Below are positions 47,601 through 57,620 of a stretch of DNA of 64,000 bases, piece by piece. The position numbers and the translations under genes are program-made. The notes below the pieces were generated by a model, which was given only the letters and a program-made list of their open reading frames with translations, had not been told where the DNA came from and did not search any database. The stretch lies in contig CM074808.1 in assembly GCA_037447605.1 (NCBI GenBank), positions 2,295,784 through 2,359,783 of the forward strand, read 5' to 3'. Numbering within the stretch: position 1 is the stretch's first letter; every line of letters starts with the position of its first letter. The stretch is from Zygnema circumcarinatum (lineage: Eukaryota; Streptophyta; Zygnematophyceae; Zygnematales; Zygnemataceae).

Positions 47601-48666
47601 TGGTCGACCCCATCGACGAGTACGTGGTGCAGCAGCTCAAAGAATTCGACTCCCACAAACTCGTGTCCGCCACTAAGGAAGGGTACGCCCTCAGACACTC
47701 AGCTCGTTGTTTCTTACGCAGCAGAACCCCTTGTCCACACAACAGATTTGCAGTGCATTTGTGTTGTGAAGCTGTGTCTGATGCGATGACGATGTATTGG
47801 GGAGAACAGGCTGAAGCTGGACGAGACGGAGGAGGAGAAGAAGGTTCGAGAAGAGCGCGCGAAGCAGTTCGAGGAGGTGTGCCGCGCGATGAAGGGCATT
47901 CTGGGCGAGCGCGTGGAGGCGGTTCGCACGAGCGAACGCATCGTGGCCTCGCCGTGCGTGCTGGTCACGGCCGAGTACGGATGGACAGCCAACATGGAAC
48001 GCATCATGCGCGCGCAGGTGCCTGCAGTTTTCTTCTCAGATTTTTCGCCTTATGCTTTTCGCCATGCTAGGGTTTTTCTTTTCCGATCTACTTCTCTACT
48101 GGGATTCGAGCGTGAAATTTTCCTAGGCACAGGGAGCGGCGACATAGGGACATATTTTTAGAGATGATATTCACATTTCTCGATCGAAGACTTGGTGTGC
48201 AGGCATTAAAAGACGACAGTAGCTTCCAGTACATGAGCTCCCGCAAGACCATGGAAATCAATCCGGAGAACTCGATTATTCAAGAGCTGAAGCATCGTCT
48301 TGAAGTGGACAAAAACGACAAGACTGTGCGCGATCTCGTGCTTTTGCTGTACGACACTGCCCTCCTCACGTCCGGGTTCTCACTGCCTGAGCCTCCGGTG
48401 AGTCTCTTCCTGCGCCCTGTTTCGAAACTAACTCAAAACTTTCCTTTGCATTGACTTTTTGCAACACTGCTTGACTAGAGTCGGCGTATTAATAGAAATT
48501 GTGTTTTTTTGGTGACATATTTGCGCAGACATTTGCGAGCCGCATCCACCGCATGATCAAGCTCGGGCTGAACATCGACGAGGCAGAAGGAGAGGGCCTG
48601 GATGCGGAACCCGCAACTGTTGCCAGCGCGGAAGAGGAGGAGAGCAAGATGGAGGAAGTGGATTGA
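44656..48666 (+). CDS. HSP90: cytosolic HSP90 chaperone
   Basis: Eleven exons: 44656-44754, 45240-45459, 45750-45940, 46089-46307, 46431-46685, 46816-47034, 47154-47334, 47451-47682, 47810-48017, 48203-48397, 48529-48666. Phases agree and give 718 aa. The ATPase domain shows [40 protein letters not shown] and [15 protein letters not shown] charged Glu/Lys linker is encoded by exon 5. The middle domain includes [13 protein letters not shown] and [15 protein letters not shown]. The C-terminal dimerisation domain ends in MEEVD, the docking motif for TPR co-chaperones, which marks the cytosolic form. An N-terminal extension of about 22 residues precedes [15 protein letters not shown]90 folds kinases, receptors and other signalling clients in an ATP-driven cycle. 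Ten introns is more than the two or three typical of angiosperm cytosolic HSP90 genes. Upstream heat shock elements suggest stress induction. Confidence 0.97.
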
Positions 48667-50215
48667 GAGGTCGTCACTCGGACAGGCACAAAAAGGGCAG
48701 TTCCATGTACAGGAAGTAGAGTAGGAGTGCAGCAGCAAGAGGCACGTTCTGACTCGCAGATTATGGTCGTCAACCGTAACCGTGTTCGTGCATGTAAAAC
48801 ACAGGTCTTTAGGTGAAAGTGGAGTGAGTCGTGTGAAAACACGGGGGTCTGCAGCACAAGCAGGAAACCGTGTGGGTATAGTGACTTCAGATCCGCACTG
48901 TCTGCGGCTTTAGGACGATAGGAAATGCTTTTAGGGGAATAGGATATCGAAATTGCACTACGAGTTGCGCGTCAATTGTAACTGCCTAGAATTGGCAACA
49001 ACACTTGGGTATGTGCCAATTTTCGTCTGTGAATTTTGCTGTAATGATACACTCATTGGTTGGATCGACCACCGAACCAGTAATTCGCGACCCAACCCCC
49101 TCATTCCTTGAGGTTGCAATTGTTGAATTATTTTTGCTTGCCAGACACTAGTTGCCACTAGTCAACACTTCTCAGCAGTCACGTCGTTTGATGGAGTCGG
49201 CGAGGAGGAGAGGCTTTGCCTCGGGAAGAAGAGAGGAACCAAGGCCGAACCCTGCCGTGTTGCCAATGCAACTGTCCACTTCGGCAGCGATAGTGCTGTT
49301 CGGACCCTGCGCCTGCACTCCCGCCTGGAAACTCACAAAGAAGCTGTGATTAGATAGCGGTTGGTCAAAAGAAAAGGAAGCAAAACAGACGGATGACGAC
49401 AAGAAATGGCATAGCTCACATGTTGCTGAAAAAAGTGCTCACTGAGTACACAGATTTGCATGAAATTGTAAAGGAGGCGTTTCAGCGGAGAATAACATAC
49501 TTGGCAGCGAACGAATTCACAGGACCTGTGAGGACGACCTCACGTCGAGCGGTGCGAGGAGAGTCCGCGCTCACATTCTGCAGCCTCGCTCGCTGCAGCC
49601 ACGGGAGAAGCTATGGCGAGGAGTGCGGCCATGTCCTCTTCGGAATCAAAACAGAGCAGCAAACACTACGCCAGACAGCCAGCCAGCGACGAGAAACCCA
49701 ACGATAGGGCCGAGCGCGTTCCCCCCTGCCCTTCTAAGCAGGGCGCCTAAGCAAGCCCTCCCTCTCGCCATAGGAAGGCAAATGGCGGAAGGCGGCCGGC
49801 CGATTCTCCGCCCGCGTGCAGTCCGTACGGCCATGCTATGTTGCTGTCACTGTTCCTGTATTGCGGCGTGCTCACGGCCTTAGGAATCGCCATGTGTAGA
49901 ACGGGTGTGAAATCATAGAACGGATGGTCGCGAGACGGGCTGGAATGTTGCGCGCCACGCCAGCGAAGGTCCAGTCGCGATCTCCGAACTTCTTGGACGC
50001 GCTCCGATTGGCCCAACGCACCGTACGAATACGCGGGGGCCTAGGGCCAGGATGCCACGTGGCGCGAGGGAGCAGCTCCATGCACAACATTTCGCAACCA
50101 GTTCAGCTGGGAAAAACTGAGTCTGTTGTGACAGGGGAACCAACTGTGGACATGGAGCGCCGGACGGTGGAAAGAGGGCGCCACGTGGCGTCTCTTCCTC
50201 CGAGCTGCGGAGAGC
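48667..50215. other. intergenic region, GC-rich toward the next gene
   Basis: This holds the HSP90 3' end and the probable promoter of the next gene, which has two perfect GCCACGTGGC boxes at 50054-50063 and 50180-50189. A minus-strand Ala-rich start near 49630 and a frame near 49170-49340 looked gene-like but could not be joined in phase. I call no gene. Confidence 0.5.
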
Positions 50216-53200
50216 ATGGGCCAGGGGGCGGATGGGCGCCGCCATGGCTGGCCTGAGGACGCGCAGGAGGTGCTGCTGCAGCTGGGCGGGACTGGGAGGA
50301 GGTTGGAGGCGCATCCAGGTTGGTTAGACTCTTTGTTGTATCCCCCTCTTTCTGGACGGAACCCTAATGTTGAGCCCAGGGCGTTCTGGAGAGAGATGTG
50401 CCCCAGGGAAGGCACGGATGTTTAGGCGGGTGAACAGAAAGACCACTGAGGTCTTTCTGCATTTGCAGGTAGTTTGGAGAGAATAATGGTGAAGGGTTGA
50501 TCATATTAAAGCTGATTTTCTAACTGAGGTGAAACACCTGTTTCCGGATACAGGACACACAGATATGGAGCAGGCAGAGAGAGAAGCCCGGCAGAGGGTA
50601 GGTGCCACCATGGCGAGAGCCATAGAGGAGGCGGAGGCAGCTGTGCAGAGGCGTGCGGAGGCTGATCTCGCTGCAGAGGCTTACCAGAATCTCAGCTTCG
50701 ATTTTCCGCTCGTCAGTACCGAGGCTTTGGTCGCGCTCGCGTCGACTTTCAGGTAGCTACCCATTGTGACATTCTGAGCCTTGGACCGATCTTAGAAGAC
50801 TGGCGCCTTCTCCTCCAGCTTCTATTGAGTTCTGGTTATTGTTAGAATTTTGTTTCTACAAGTACTTTCAGCCAAATTTCTGTTGGCGTCTCCACTCCCC
50901 CTGACGCAACTTGAAAGGTTCAGATCATAACTAATATTTATTCTTTTGAAAATCAAGGCCGAATTTATGCCACACAACACATTGAGTTCGAAGCGTCACT
51001 TCGTATTTAATCATCAGTAATCATCTCTTTGTCTGAAAGCTGTTTCCAGGGCTCAGAATGTTTACTGAGACCATTGAGGCTGGCATTGGGCAATAGAGAC
51101 GTTCCTTGCTCCTATGTAAATTCCGAGCCTCTTTGTCAATATAGCGATTTTCGACATTAAGTCTGTTTGAACCTTTTAAGTGAGCCAAAGAGCCGAGGAT
51201 ACCATGCCTTTTGACTGTATTGCGTGCCCCCATGCCCACTCTCCTGTTCAGGAAGGCTCTTGCATCAAACCAATTGCCGCCTTTCCCCGTAACTGCTCCC
51301 CTCGTTTCCGGCGTTCTGTACCTCACGAAAGGCGGCCAAGGCAGAGAGCCACCCGTCAGGCCATTTTCGACCCCCGAGCAGGAAGGGGACGACGACGAGC
51401 TGCGGGCAAGGACGCACTCGATTCACACACTTGCAGGTGAGGCTCCATTTCAAGACTGGCAAGAAAGCTTATCTTTTTGGAAGGAAAAGCATCAATAATT
51501 AGCATCCTGTGCACCTATTTTAAGGCGTTGACAGGCAGCCATGGCTAGTTATCTGGAGGGGCACACTGTTAATTGACAGTGGAGGTTGTGGAGCGTTCAG
51601 GTTTCATTCTGCTAAAGCTTCCAGCCTTCTGCCTTGCTGCATCTCGAGAAGATGGGGGAGCACTCCTTCGCAGAGCGTTAGCATCATATGTGGCGCAGAG
51701 TGGCCGTGTGCATGAACCAGCCGAGGAGTATGAAGAGAGCGAAGAGGAGAGCAGAGAGCAGGAGTCTTCTGTAGCTGCAGCAATCATTGCTGTCGATGAC
51801 GGGACTGGCCATGCCATGGCTGTTGAGCAAGATGACGGTGAGAGCCTCCCTTGTTCCTTACATGCTTGGTCTCGTCTCCTTCTTTCAGAGTTTACGCTTA
51901 GGTTGACGATGAAGTGCATTGTGCGCTGCATCAAGTTAAGACACGATCAAATGCTAGAGGTCAAAACAGTGTCCAAGAATGCCCTTCATGAAGTTAATGC
52001 TTCAACTCTGTAACCATCGAAACCTCATCTGCTTAGTCGAGCATCTGTTCAAAACTACTTCATTTTGTTCATCGTTTAATGGCAGAAGTCAGCCTACAGC
52101 CGCTCATGAACTTCTAATGACAACCATCAATCATAAACTTTCAATGAAGTTTACGTCCTAATGTGCAAACATTCCTCCCATTCCATTCCTCTATTCCTTC
52201 CTTCTTACAGATGACACAGAGTGGGAACCTCTAGAAGGTGCTTCTCCCCCGGCAGCCGGCCCTCTCCCTCAAACCGGCCAAAGTGAGGAGACTTCTCTCC
52301 ATCCCCCCCAACCGGAGCATTCCCTCTCCTGGCCGGACCTCCTGCGTGGGTTGGCGGGTCTTTCCCGTCTGCTGCAGTTCGAGCATTTGAGCAACCCCGG
52401 GGCATGGGCAGAGCTTCAGCTCACGGACTGCATCCTCACTGTGCTTGAAGGGGCTCTCAGAATAGGGCTTCAGCAGCCTCTAGGGGGGGAAGCAGAGCTT
52501 CATGTGGGGCTCGTGGTGCGGGCCCATGTGGACCTTCTCTGTGAGCGTCTGCTCACTCATCCAGTGGGAGGCGATGGCGGGAAAGACAGTCTGGGAAAGG
52601 TGGTCGCTCGAGTGCTACGTCTGGTCGGGGTAGAGAGGGAGGGAGTGAGAGGGGGAGGGTTAGCAACAGAAGGTGGTGTTCTGCCACATGCTGCTAAGGC
52701 AGACGGGCAGACATTGGCCCTTGTCATTCTATCTTCTATGTGCACTCGCCTTCCAGCGGGGAGCAATGGTGCCGTAGAGAGAGGGAGCTCGTGGAAGAGG
52801 GAAGGTTTTGGCAGCGGCGGAGCGGCAGCCATGGCCAAGGAGCAGCTATGGCCGGAGGTGGGGGCCGCCCTGCCATGGCTGGGAGCTCGCCTGGCGAGTC
52901 TGGGGGGAGAGAAGGCGGCACACAGTGGTGCGGCTCCCGCATGCCGCTCTGTCATTTTTGCGGCTGCTCCTTGAGGCTGGTTCAGGCACTGATGTTGCTC
53001 TGTGAATCTCTGAAGATGCATTGCAAGAAGCTTGTCGGATTTGTCGCAATTGGGCTGAGGAGTATGGTTCCGCGAATGTTGCTGGTGTTGCGTAGTATGC
53101 GTCATTGTGGAGCAGGAGGAGTTGCAGGAGGCGAACTGGCCAGTGGCGAACTGACAAGTGGCGGCATGGGGTGGTTGCAGAGTGGCTGGGGGAGATCAGC

Positions 53201-55211
53201 AGGGTGCTGGCAGTGCTGCGGTTCTATGTGAAGGCTGCTCCGGGCAATGCTCGTCTTGGGCCTCCCCTCCTTGAGGTGCGCACTATTGCACGCCAACTGT
53301 ACGATGATTGTAATGTATGACTTGTGTATAATTTCTGTGTTGTCTCCGCCCTCCTTCCCCAATGCGCATAAATTGAGACTGCTTATGAAGTCAGATTCGA
53401 ATGCCAAAGGGAAGGGACCATGCAATCGGACTGTGCTCTAGTAGACGGTCACTGTACGGTTGAGCATTTAAAGCACGGGGACGTTTTTTGAAGCGATTCA
53501 CACTTTTCACAGTTTTAATGGTTTTCAAACTTTTTATGTTCCCAAACTCCCTCACGGGTGTTTTCATGGAGGGTGCTGCTTTAATTTTTACTATTGTGGT
53601 GCTTTGTTTGTATGAATGAATTCACTTGCATATTGTTGGAAACCTCTGGTTTCTGATTTCTGTGTACACAAAGACTATTATATAGGCAACTGAAGCGGCA
53701 CGTTTTGAAGTGCCTCCTGGAAAAGGGAAAGCAAAGTCTGCCACTCGTCATGCTCCTCTTCACCCCTCATGTAAAGATCGGATGAAAGGTGTATTGGATG
53801 GATCACATATATGGGCCGTGGGACGTGGGAGGGAGCGTTGCTAAGCCTTTGCCTTTGCTTTCCCTTCTTTTGGCGGTTCAGAGTGGAGTGTGCCGAGCTG
53901 CCGCAGGTCTCTTTGTCCGAGCCGGGGCCGCACCGGCCATGGAACCCCTGCGCTGCTTCATGCTGCTCGCAGCTGTGAGGGGTCTCCTCCCACATCTAAT
54001 GTTTCTTACATTTCTGTGCCAGTTTTCTATGGTTGTTTTGCTTCATTCCGTGACGCGGAGCTTTAAGCTCACGCTCATGCTCCATCATTGCATCCTCGTC
54101 AGATGAGTAGCTTTGTCTCAACTGTTCACAGTGGATTGTTGTATGTAATTCAGTCAGCGCCCACGAGGCTTTCTTTCAGTCTCCCTAACCTTCACAAGCT
54201 CACCAAGCTCTTTGTTTAACATCGCCACCTGTATTGCCAGGTGGCAGCACCAGAAGTGGCCTCCTATGTGGCAGCCATACCTGCGTTCAATGCTGTCATG
54301 GCGTCACCCTCTTTCTGCGATGCGTCCAACCCTGCCGCCTCACATGCTCTGCTTTGGCCACTCCTCCTCAGCCGCCAACAGCAGCTCTCCGGCTCAAATA
54401 AAGAGCAAACGACGGATGGGGAAGCACCTCTCGCCGGGGAAGCGGCGAGATTGACTCAGTTGGCAGCAGTGAGGCCATTGGAGTTTGTCGAGCTTTCGGT
54501 AAGTCATGGCCTTCCTTATGCATTGTGCATCGTATCTTGTTCTGTAGCACGTTGTACTCCCCTCCTATCTTTACGCTAGAGCAGGACTGACGAGGAAAAA
54601 CTCTCTCATCCCCTTGAACCGACCCCTCCCCCCCCCCCCTTCCCCATTGTGCTTCCCAGGCAGCTGCATCGCGCATGCAGCGAGTGTTGGCGCTGCTTGA
54701 GGAGGCGGCGGCCATGGCCAGGGGTCCTCCTCCGCGCCTTTGGAAGCCTGGAGGTCGCCTCAGTGGCGCATTGGCAGCTTGCCAGTTGGCAGTGCGAGAC
54801 GCCGCCACGTGGGAGTCCGCATTGCAGGATGCCCCTCTTCCTCCGGGCGCCGAAGAAGAGCCGCACGATGGGGCTGTGGCTGGTCATGCGCTGCCCTTGT
54901 CTTCGGGGAATGGCTGTGACGAGGATGGGGGTGCTGGTGTAAGTGAGTTGCAGAGGACAAGTGTTGGCTCTGCAATGGATGCAGCTTTGTCTGTGCAATG
55001 GGGTGGTGGGGACGAAGGTGTCGTGGCGGGAGAGGAAGAGGACGGGGAAGAGAAGAAACGGAGACGAGCTTCGGAAGGGAAGAATGGGGGCAACACTACA
55101 GCGGAGGAGGCACGGAGAAAGTGTCGGGAGCTCTTTCCGAAGCTGGCGGTGCGGCTAAAGCATCTTGTGGCGCTTTCGAGAGGATCCATGGCTGCCGTGA
55201 AAAGCGACTAG
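50216..55211 (+). CDS. unidentified large alpha-helical protein (about 820 aa)
   Basis: Model exons: 50216-50318, 50554-50752, 51252-51436, 51580-51837, 52211-52768, 52926-53001, 53128-53314, 53882-53974, 54241-54498, 54660-55211. All phases agree in this model. The protein is rich in Ala and Leu with repeated amphipathic helices (for example SRVLAVLRFYVKAAPG, MEPLRCFMLLAA and MQRVLALLEEAAAMA), like ARM/HEAT-type solenoids. Acidic loops occur around residues 240-280, and a basic patch (EEKKRRRAS) near the C terminus could be a nuclear signal. I do not recognise the family and assign no function. The 52769-52925 intron is the weak point. Its sequence is open in the previous frame to 52974, so a different donor near 52928 with acceptor near 52985 is an alternative; either way the frame must change there. 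The upstream G-boxes resemble those of its neighbours. Confidence 0.6.
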
Positions 55212-56451
55212 AAGGCTTTCATGCGAAGGTGGAAATGCAGACGTGTTGTGACGGAAGCACGGTCAAAGTCCTTACAGTCGGCCCTTCCTAAGGGAGTCTG
55301 TCCATGTCTCGATAGGTTCCCAACTGTTGACAGCAGCGATTACATAGGGACAGCTCACAGCTTTCACTTGAAAAGTATCGCCTTTTTTTGCATGGCACGC
55401 CTGCACACAGGCGTGGAAACCGGGGCAACCGAAGCCTCATTTTGTCCACGTGGTGAGCAGAGGACACCTGTCTGTTGTTTCTTTCGAAAAAACTCCGCAG
55501 GCAAAACCTCGAAATTATTATCGATAAGCCCATGCTCGGAAGATTTCAAAACCTGTTTATGTTTGCTTCAGAAACAAACCCTGATGCGGTGCCCCGGCTA
55601 TTCCCCCACTAGCGACTGGCCGGCGGGCCCGGCCCTCTGCCCGCACAAAGGAGCAGCACCACCAGAACGGCGGAGGGAGGGGACCAGGGGAGGCGCCCAG
55701 CGAACAGCGACCTCGACCGGCGGTCACCGCGCGTCGAGGGCTGGGAGCCACGTGGCGGTGCGCGATTGGAGAACCCGAGCAGGTGAATCTGTGGAACCCT
55801 CGTGTCCGCGACGCGTTCCAATTGTCGACGTGGCAGCCACGTTGGCTCCACGTCAACAAACAAAAAATATAAACCGCAAGATCCTCCCACTGCCAGACTG
55901 CCCGCGCGCTCCAATCGGCCGCCGGAAAATGATTCCCGCGAGCGATCGCGGGAGCCAAAATCTGCCGCTCGGCGGCTGCCGGCGCGCCACGTCGCCTCCA
56001 AAAGTCCACGTGTCTGCGTCAGTGCTCGCCTGCGGACAATGATTCGCCCCCGCCCGCTTGTCGCGCGGCGCAACCGGACGGCCCGGGGCCCGATCTGCAA
56101 TTTGTTCGCTGGAGGGCGGGGCCGCGCTGGAAGGGAATGTTCGAGGGGGGGGGCAGGAAGAGGGGGCGGGCGGCCGAAGCGGGTGGCGCAGACGCGCCGC
56201 GCGACGTGGCCGGCGAGGAGGCCACGAGCCGCCGCGCAAAGATCTGACGGGCGAGTGCCGACGTGGCCGCGCAGGAGGGGGGCGGCGTGTGTGCGGGGCA
56301 GAGGATGCTGCGCTGGCGCCTGGCGGGCGGCTGGCACGCTGGAGGCCGTGGAACAAGGGGAGGGGGCGACGGGATGTTTGTGTATGAGGGGGGGAAAGGG
56401 AGAGCGGGAGGCGAAGGCTGGGAGTTAAAGTGAAGGTGCTGAGCAAGGGTG
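55212..56451. promoter_or_regulatory. 3' flank of the helical-protein gene and GC-rich upstream region of the BIC-like gene
   Basis: The first 400 bases are ordinary 3' flank. From about 55600 the DNA is GC-rich with many ACGT-core boxes: GCCACGTGGC at 55747-55756, ACGTGGC and CCACGTC around 55830-55855, CGCCACGTCGCC near 55985 and TCCACGTGTC near 56009. In flowering plants light-induced BIC genes are controlled through such ACGT elements. The same role here is inference. No coding frame is credible. Confidence 0.5.
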
Positions 56452-57120
56452 ATGGCGGGAGGCTTGACGTCCGGTAGGGATTTAGAGGGAGCCCATATGG
56501 ACATGTGCATTCTGGAGAGAAGCGAGGGCTGCGTCATGACGAGCTGCGACGTGGACATGAGCAGCATCAGCGGCTCGTTATGTAGGGAAGGATGCGGCGG
56601 AATTCTACTGGGAAAGAGAAGAAGGGGCTCCACCTCCACTGGCAGCCTTACCGGAGCATTTGGCTCACAACAGGGCGTTCAGGGGGAGAGTGTCAGCGGG
56701 GAGGCAGGCGGCAATGCCCGGACGCGGGCTCGGCATCACGAGCCCTTCAGGGATGCGCTGCATTCCATGGAAAACGCTGGCAGCTTAGGCCGCGATAGTT
56801 GGAGGGGAAGTGCGGAAGGTGCCGGTAGGGAGGCACATCCGGGTGCAGCTGCTGGGGGCTGCTTTAAGAGCGGGCGGGAGCGGCTGGTCAACTTCAGGGC
56901 GCTCGTGGCGGGTAACATCTCCATACCCGACACGTGGACAGGCGACAACAGCCTCCAGGAGTGGGTCGACTGGACGCCCGTGGAGGTGGCCCTGAGGCCG
57001 AAAGGGCTCATGCTGGCGCGGTCGTCTCTGGTGAACGAGCACTGCGGCGGCCGCAGTGCGCCTCAGCGCGCCGACTCCCACCCGCGGAGCAACAGCGCAA
57101 TTGAAGTTCAGTTGGCCTGA
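56452..57120 (+). CDS. BIC-like (blue-light inhibitor of cryptochromes) protein, single exon
   Basis: An uninterrupted frame of 222 aa. The N-terminal 135 residues are low complexity with Gly, Ser and Arg. Residues about 140-195 match the conserved BIC1/BIC2 core in order: GRERL at its start, VAGNISIPDTWTGDN (BIC proteins have VAG, then IPD followed by W), LQEWVDWTPVE, and LMLARSSLV at the end. In Arabidopsis BIC1 and BIC2 bind photoexcited CRY2 and block its dimerisation, limiting blue-light signalling in the nucleus. I chose the ATG at 56452 as the first in the frame. The match rests on about 55 residues recalled by pattern, so orthology is likely but untested. AATAAA at 57302-57307 may end the transcript. 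It converges with SPO11. Confidence 0.68.
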   Translation: MAGGLTSGRDLEGAHMDMCILERSEGCVMTSCDVDMSSISGSLCREGCGGILLGKRRRGSTSTGSLTGAFGSQQGVQGESVSGEAGGNARTRARHHEPFRDALHSMENAGSLGRDSWRGSAEGAGREAHPGAAAGGCFKSGRERLVNFRALVAGNISIPDTWTGDNSLQEWVDWTPVEVALRPKGLMLARSSLVNEHCGGRSAPQRADSHPRSNSAIEVQLA

Positions 57121-57620
57121 TGGGATTAGGGTTTCGGGGAAGAGGCGCCCGCCCCAGGCCAATTTTTTGGTAGTTTGAGCGGTGGACGGTTGATTCGCTC
57201 GCCGGCTGCGTCTGAGGCTGCCCACATCACTACAGCGCAAGCTGCACAGGTTCAGGCAGAGTACTTCTGGGCATTATTGCCTTTTTCCTGAACCTGAGAG
57301 GAATAAATAGGAAACACTTGTAAATAATTCCTATTTTTTATTTTAGGATAGTGGTAGGATATAAGATGTCTGGAGATTAAATCTGTACCATGCGGATGTT
57401 TATCTGATCTGCTGGCTACAGCAAGAGGTCGCATGTCAAACTATGTAACTCATTCTTGGTACGAAAACCTGAATGTGATGGACGATGCCGGTCCTCTCCA
57501 TGATATTCTTGCCACTCCTTGCAAGGATAAATCTCCTTGTCCTGTTTCCTTTGCCGTTGTGCGTTGCATTGCAGCTTTGTTCGGGCTTGATGCAGTCGAT
57601 GCTTTTTAATCTTTAACTCC
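57121..57620. other. convergent intergenic region
   Basis: Shared 3' flank of the BIC-like gene and SPO11 (opposite strands). AATAAA at 57302-57307 is the only clear signal. Confidence 0.6.

Noticed and set aside
49152-49640. Possible small minus-strand gene with a transit-peptide-like Ala start near 49630
   Set aside because: The candidate donor and the acceptor near 49340 do not join in a frame that stays open.
52920-53100. Apparent frameshift and two stops suggesting a pseudogene
   Set aside because: A GTGAAT donor at 53002 and TTGCAG acceptor at 53127 remove both stops in correct phase, so an intron explains them better than decay.
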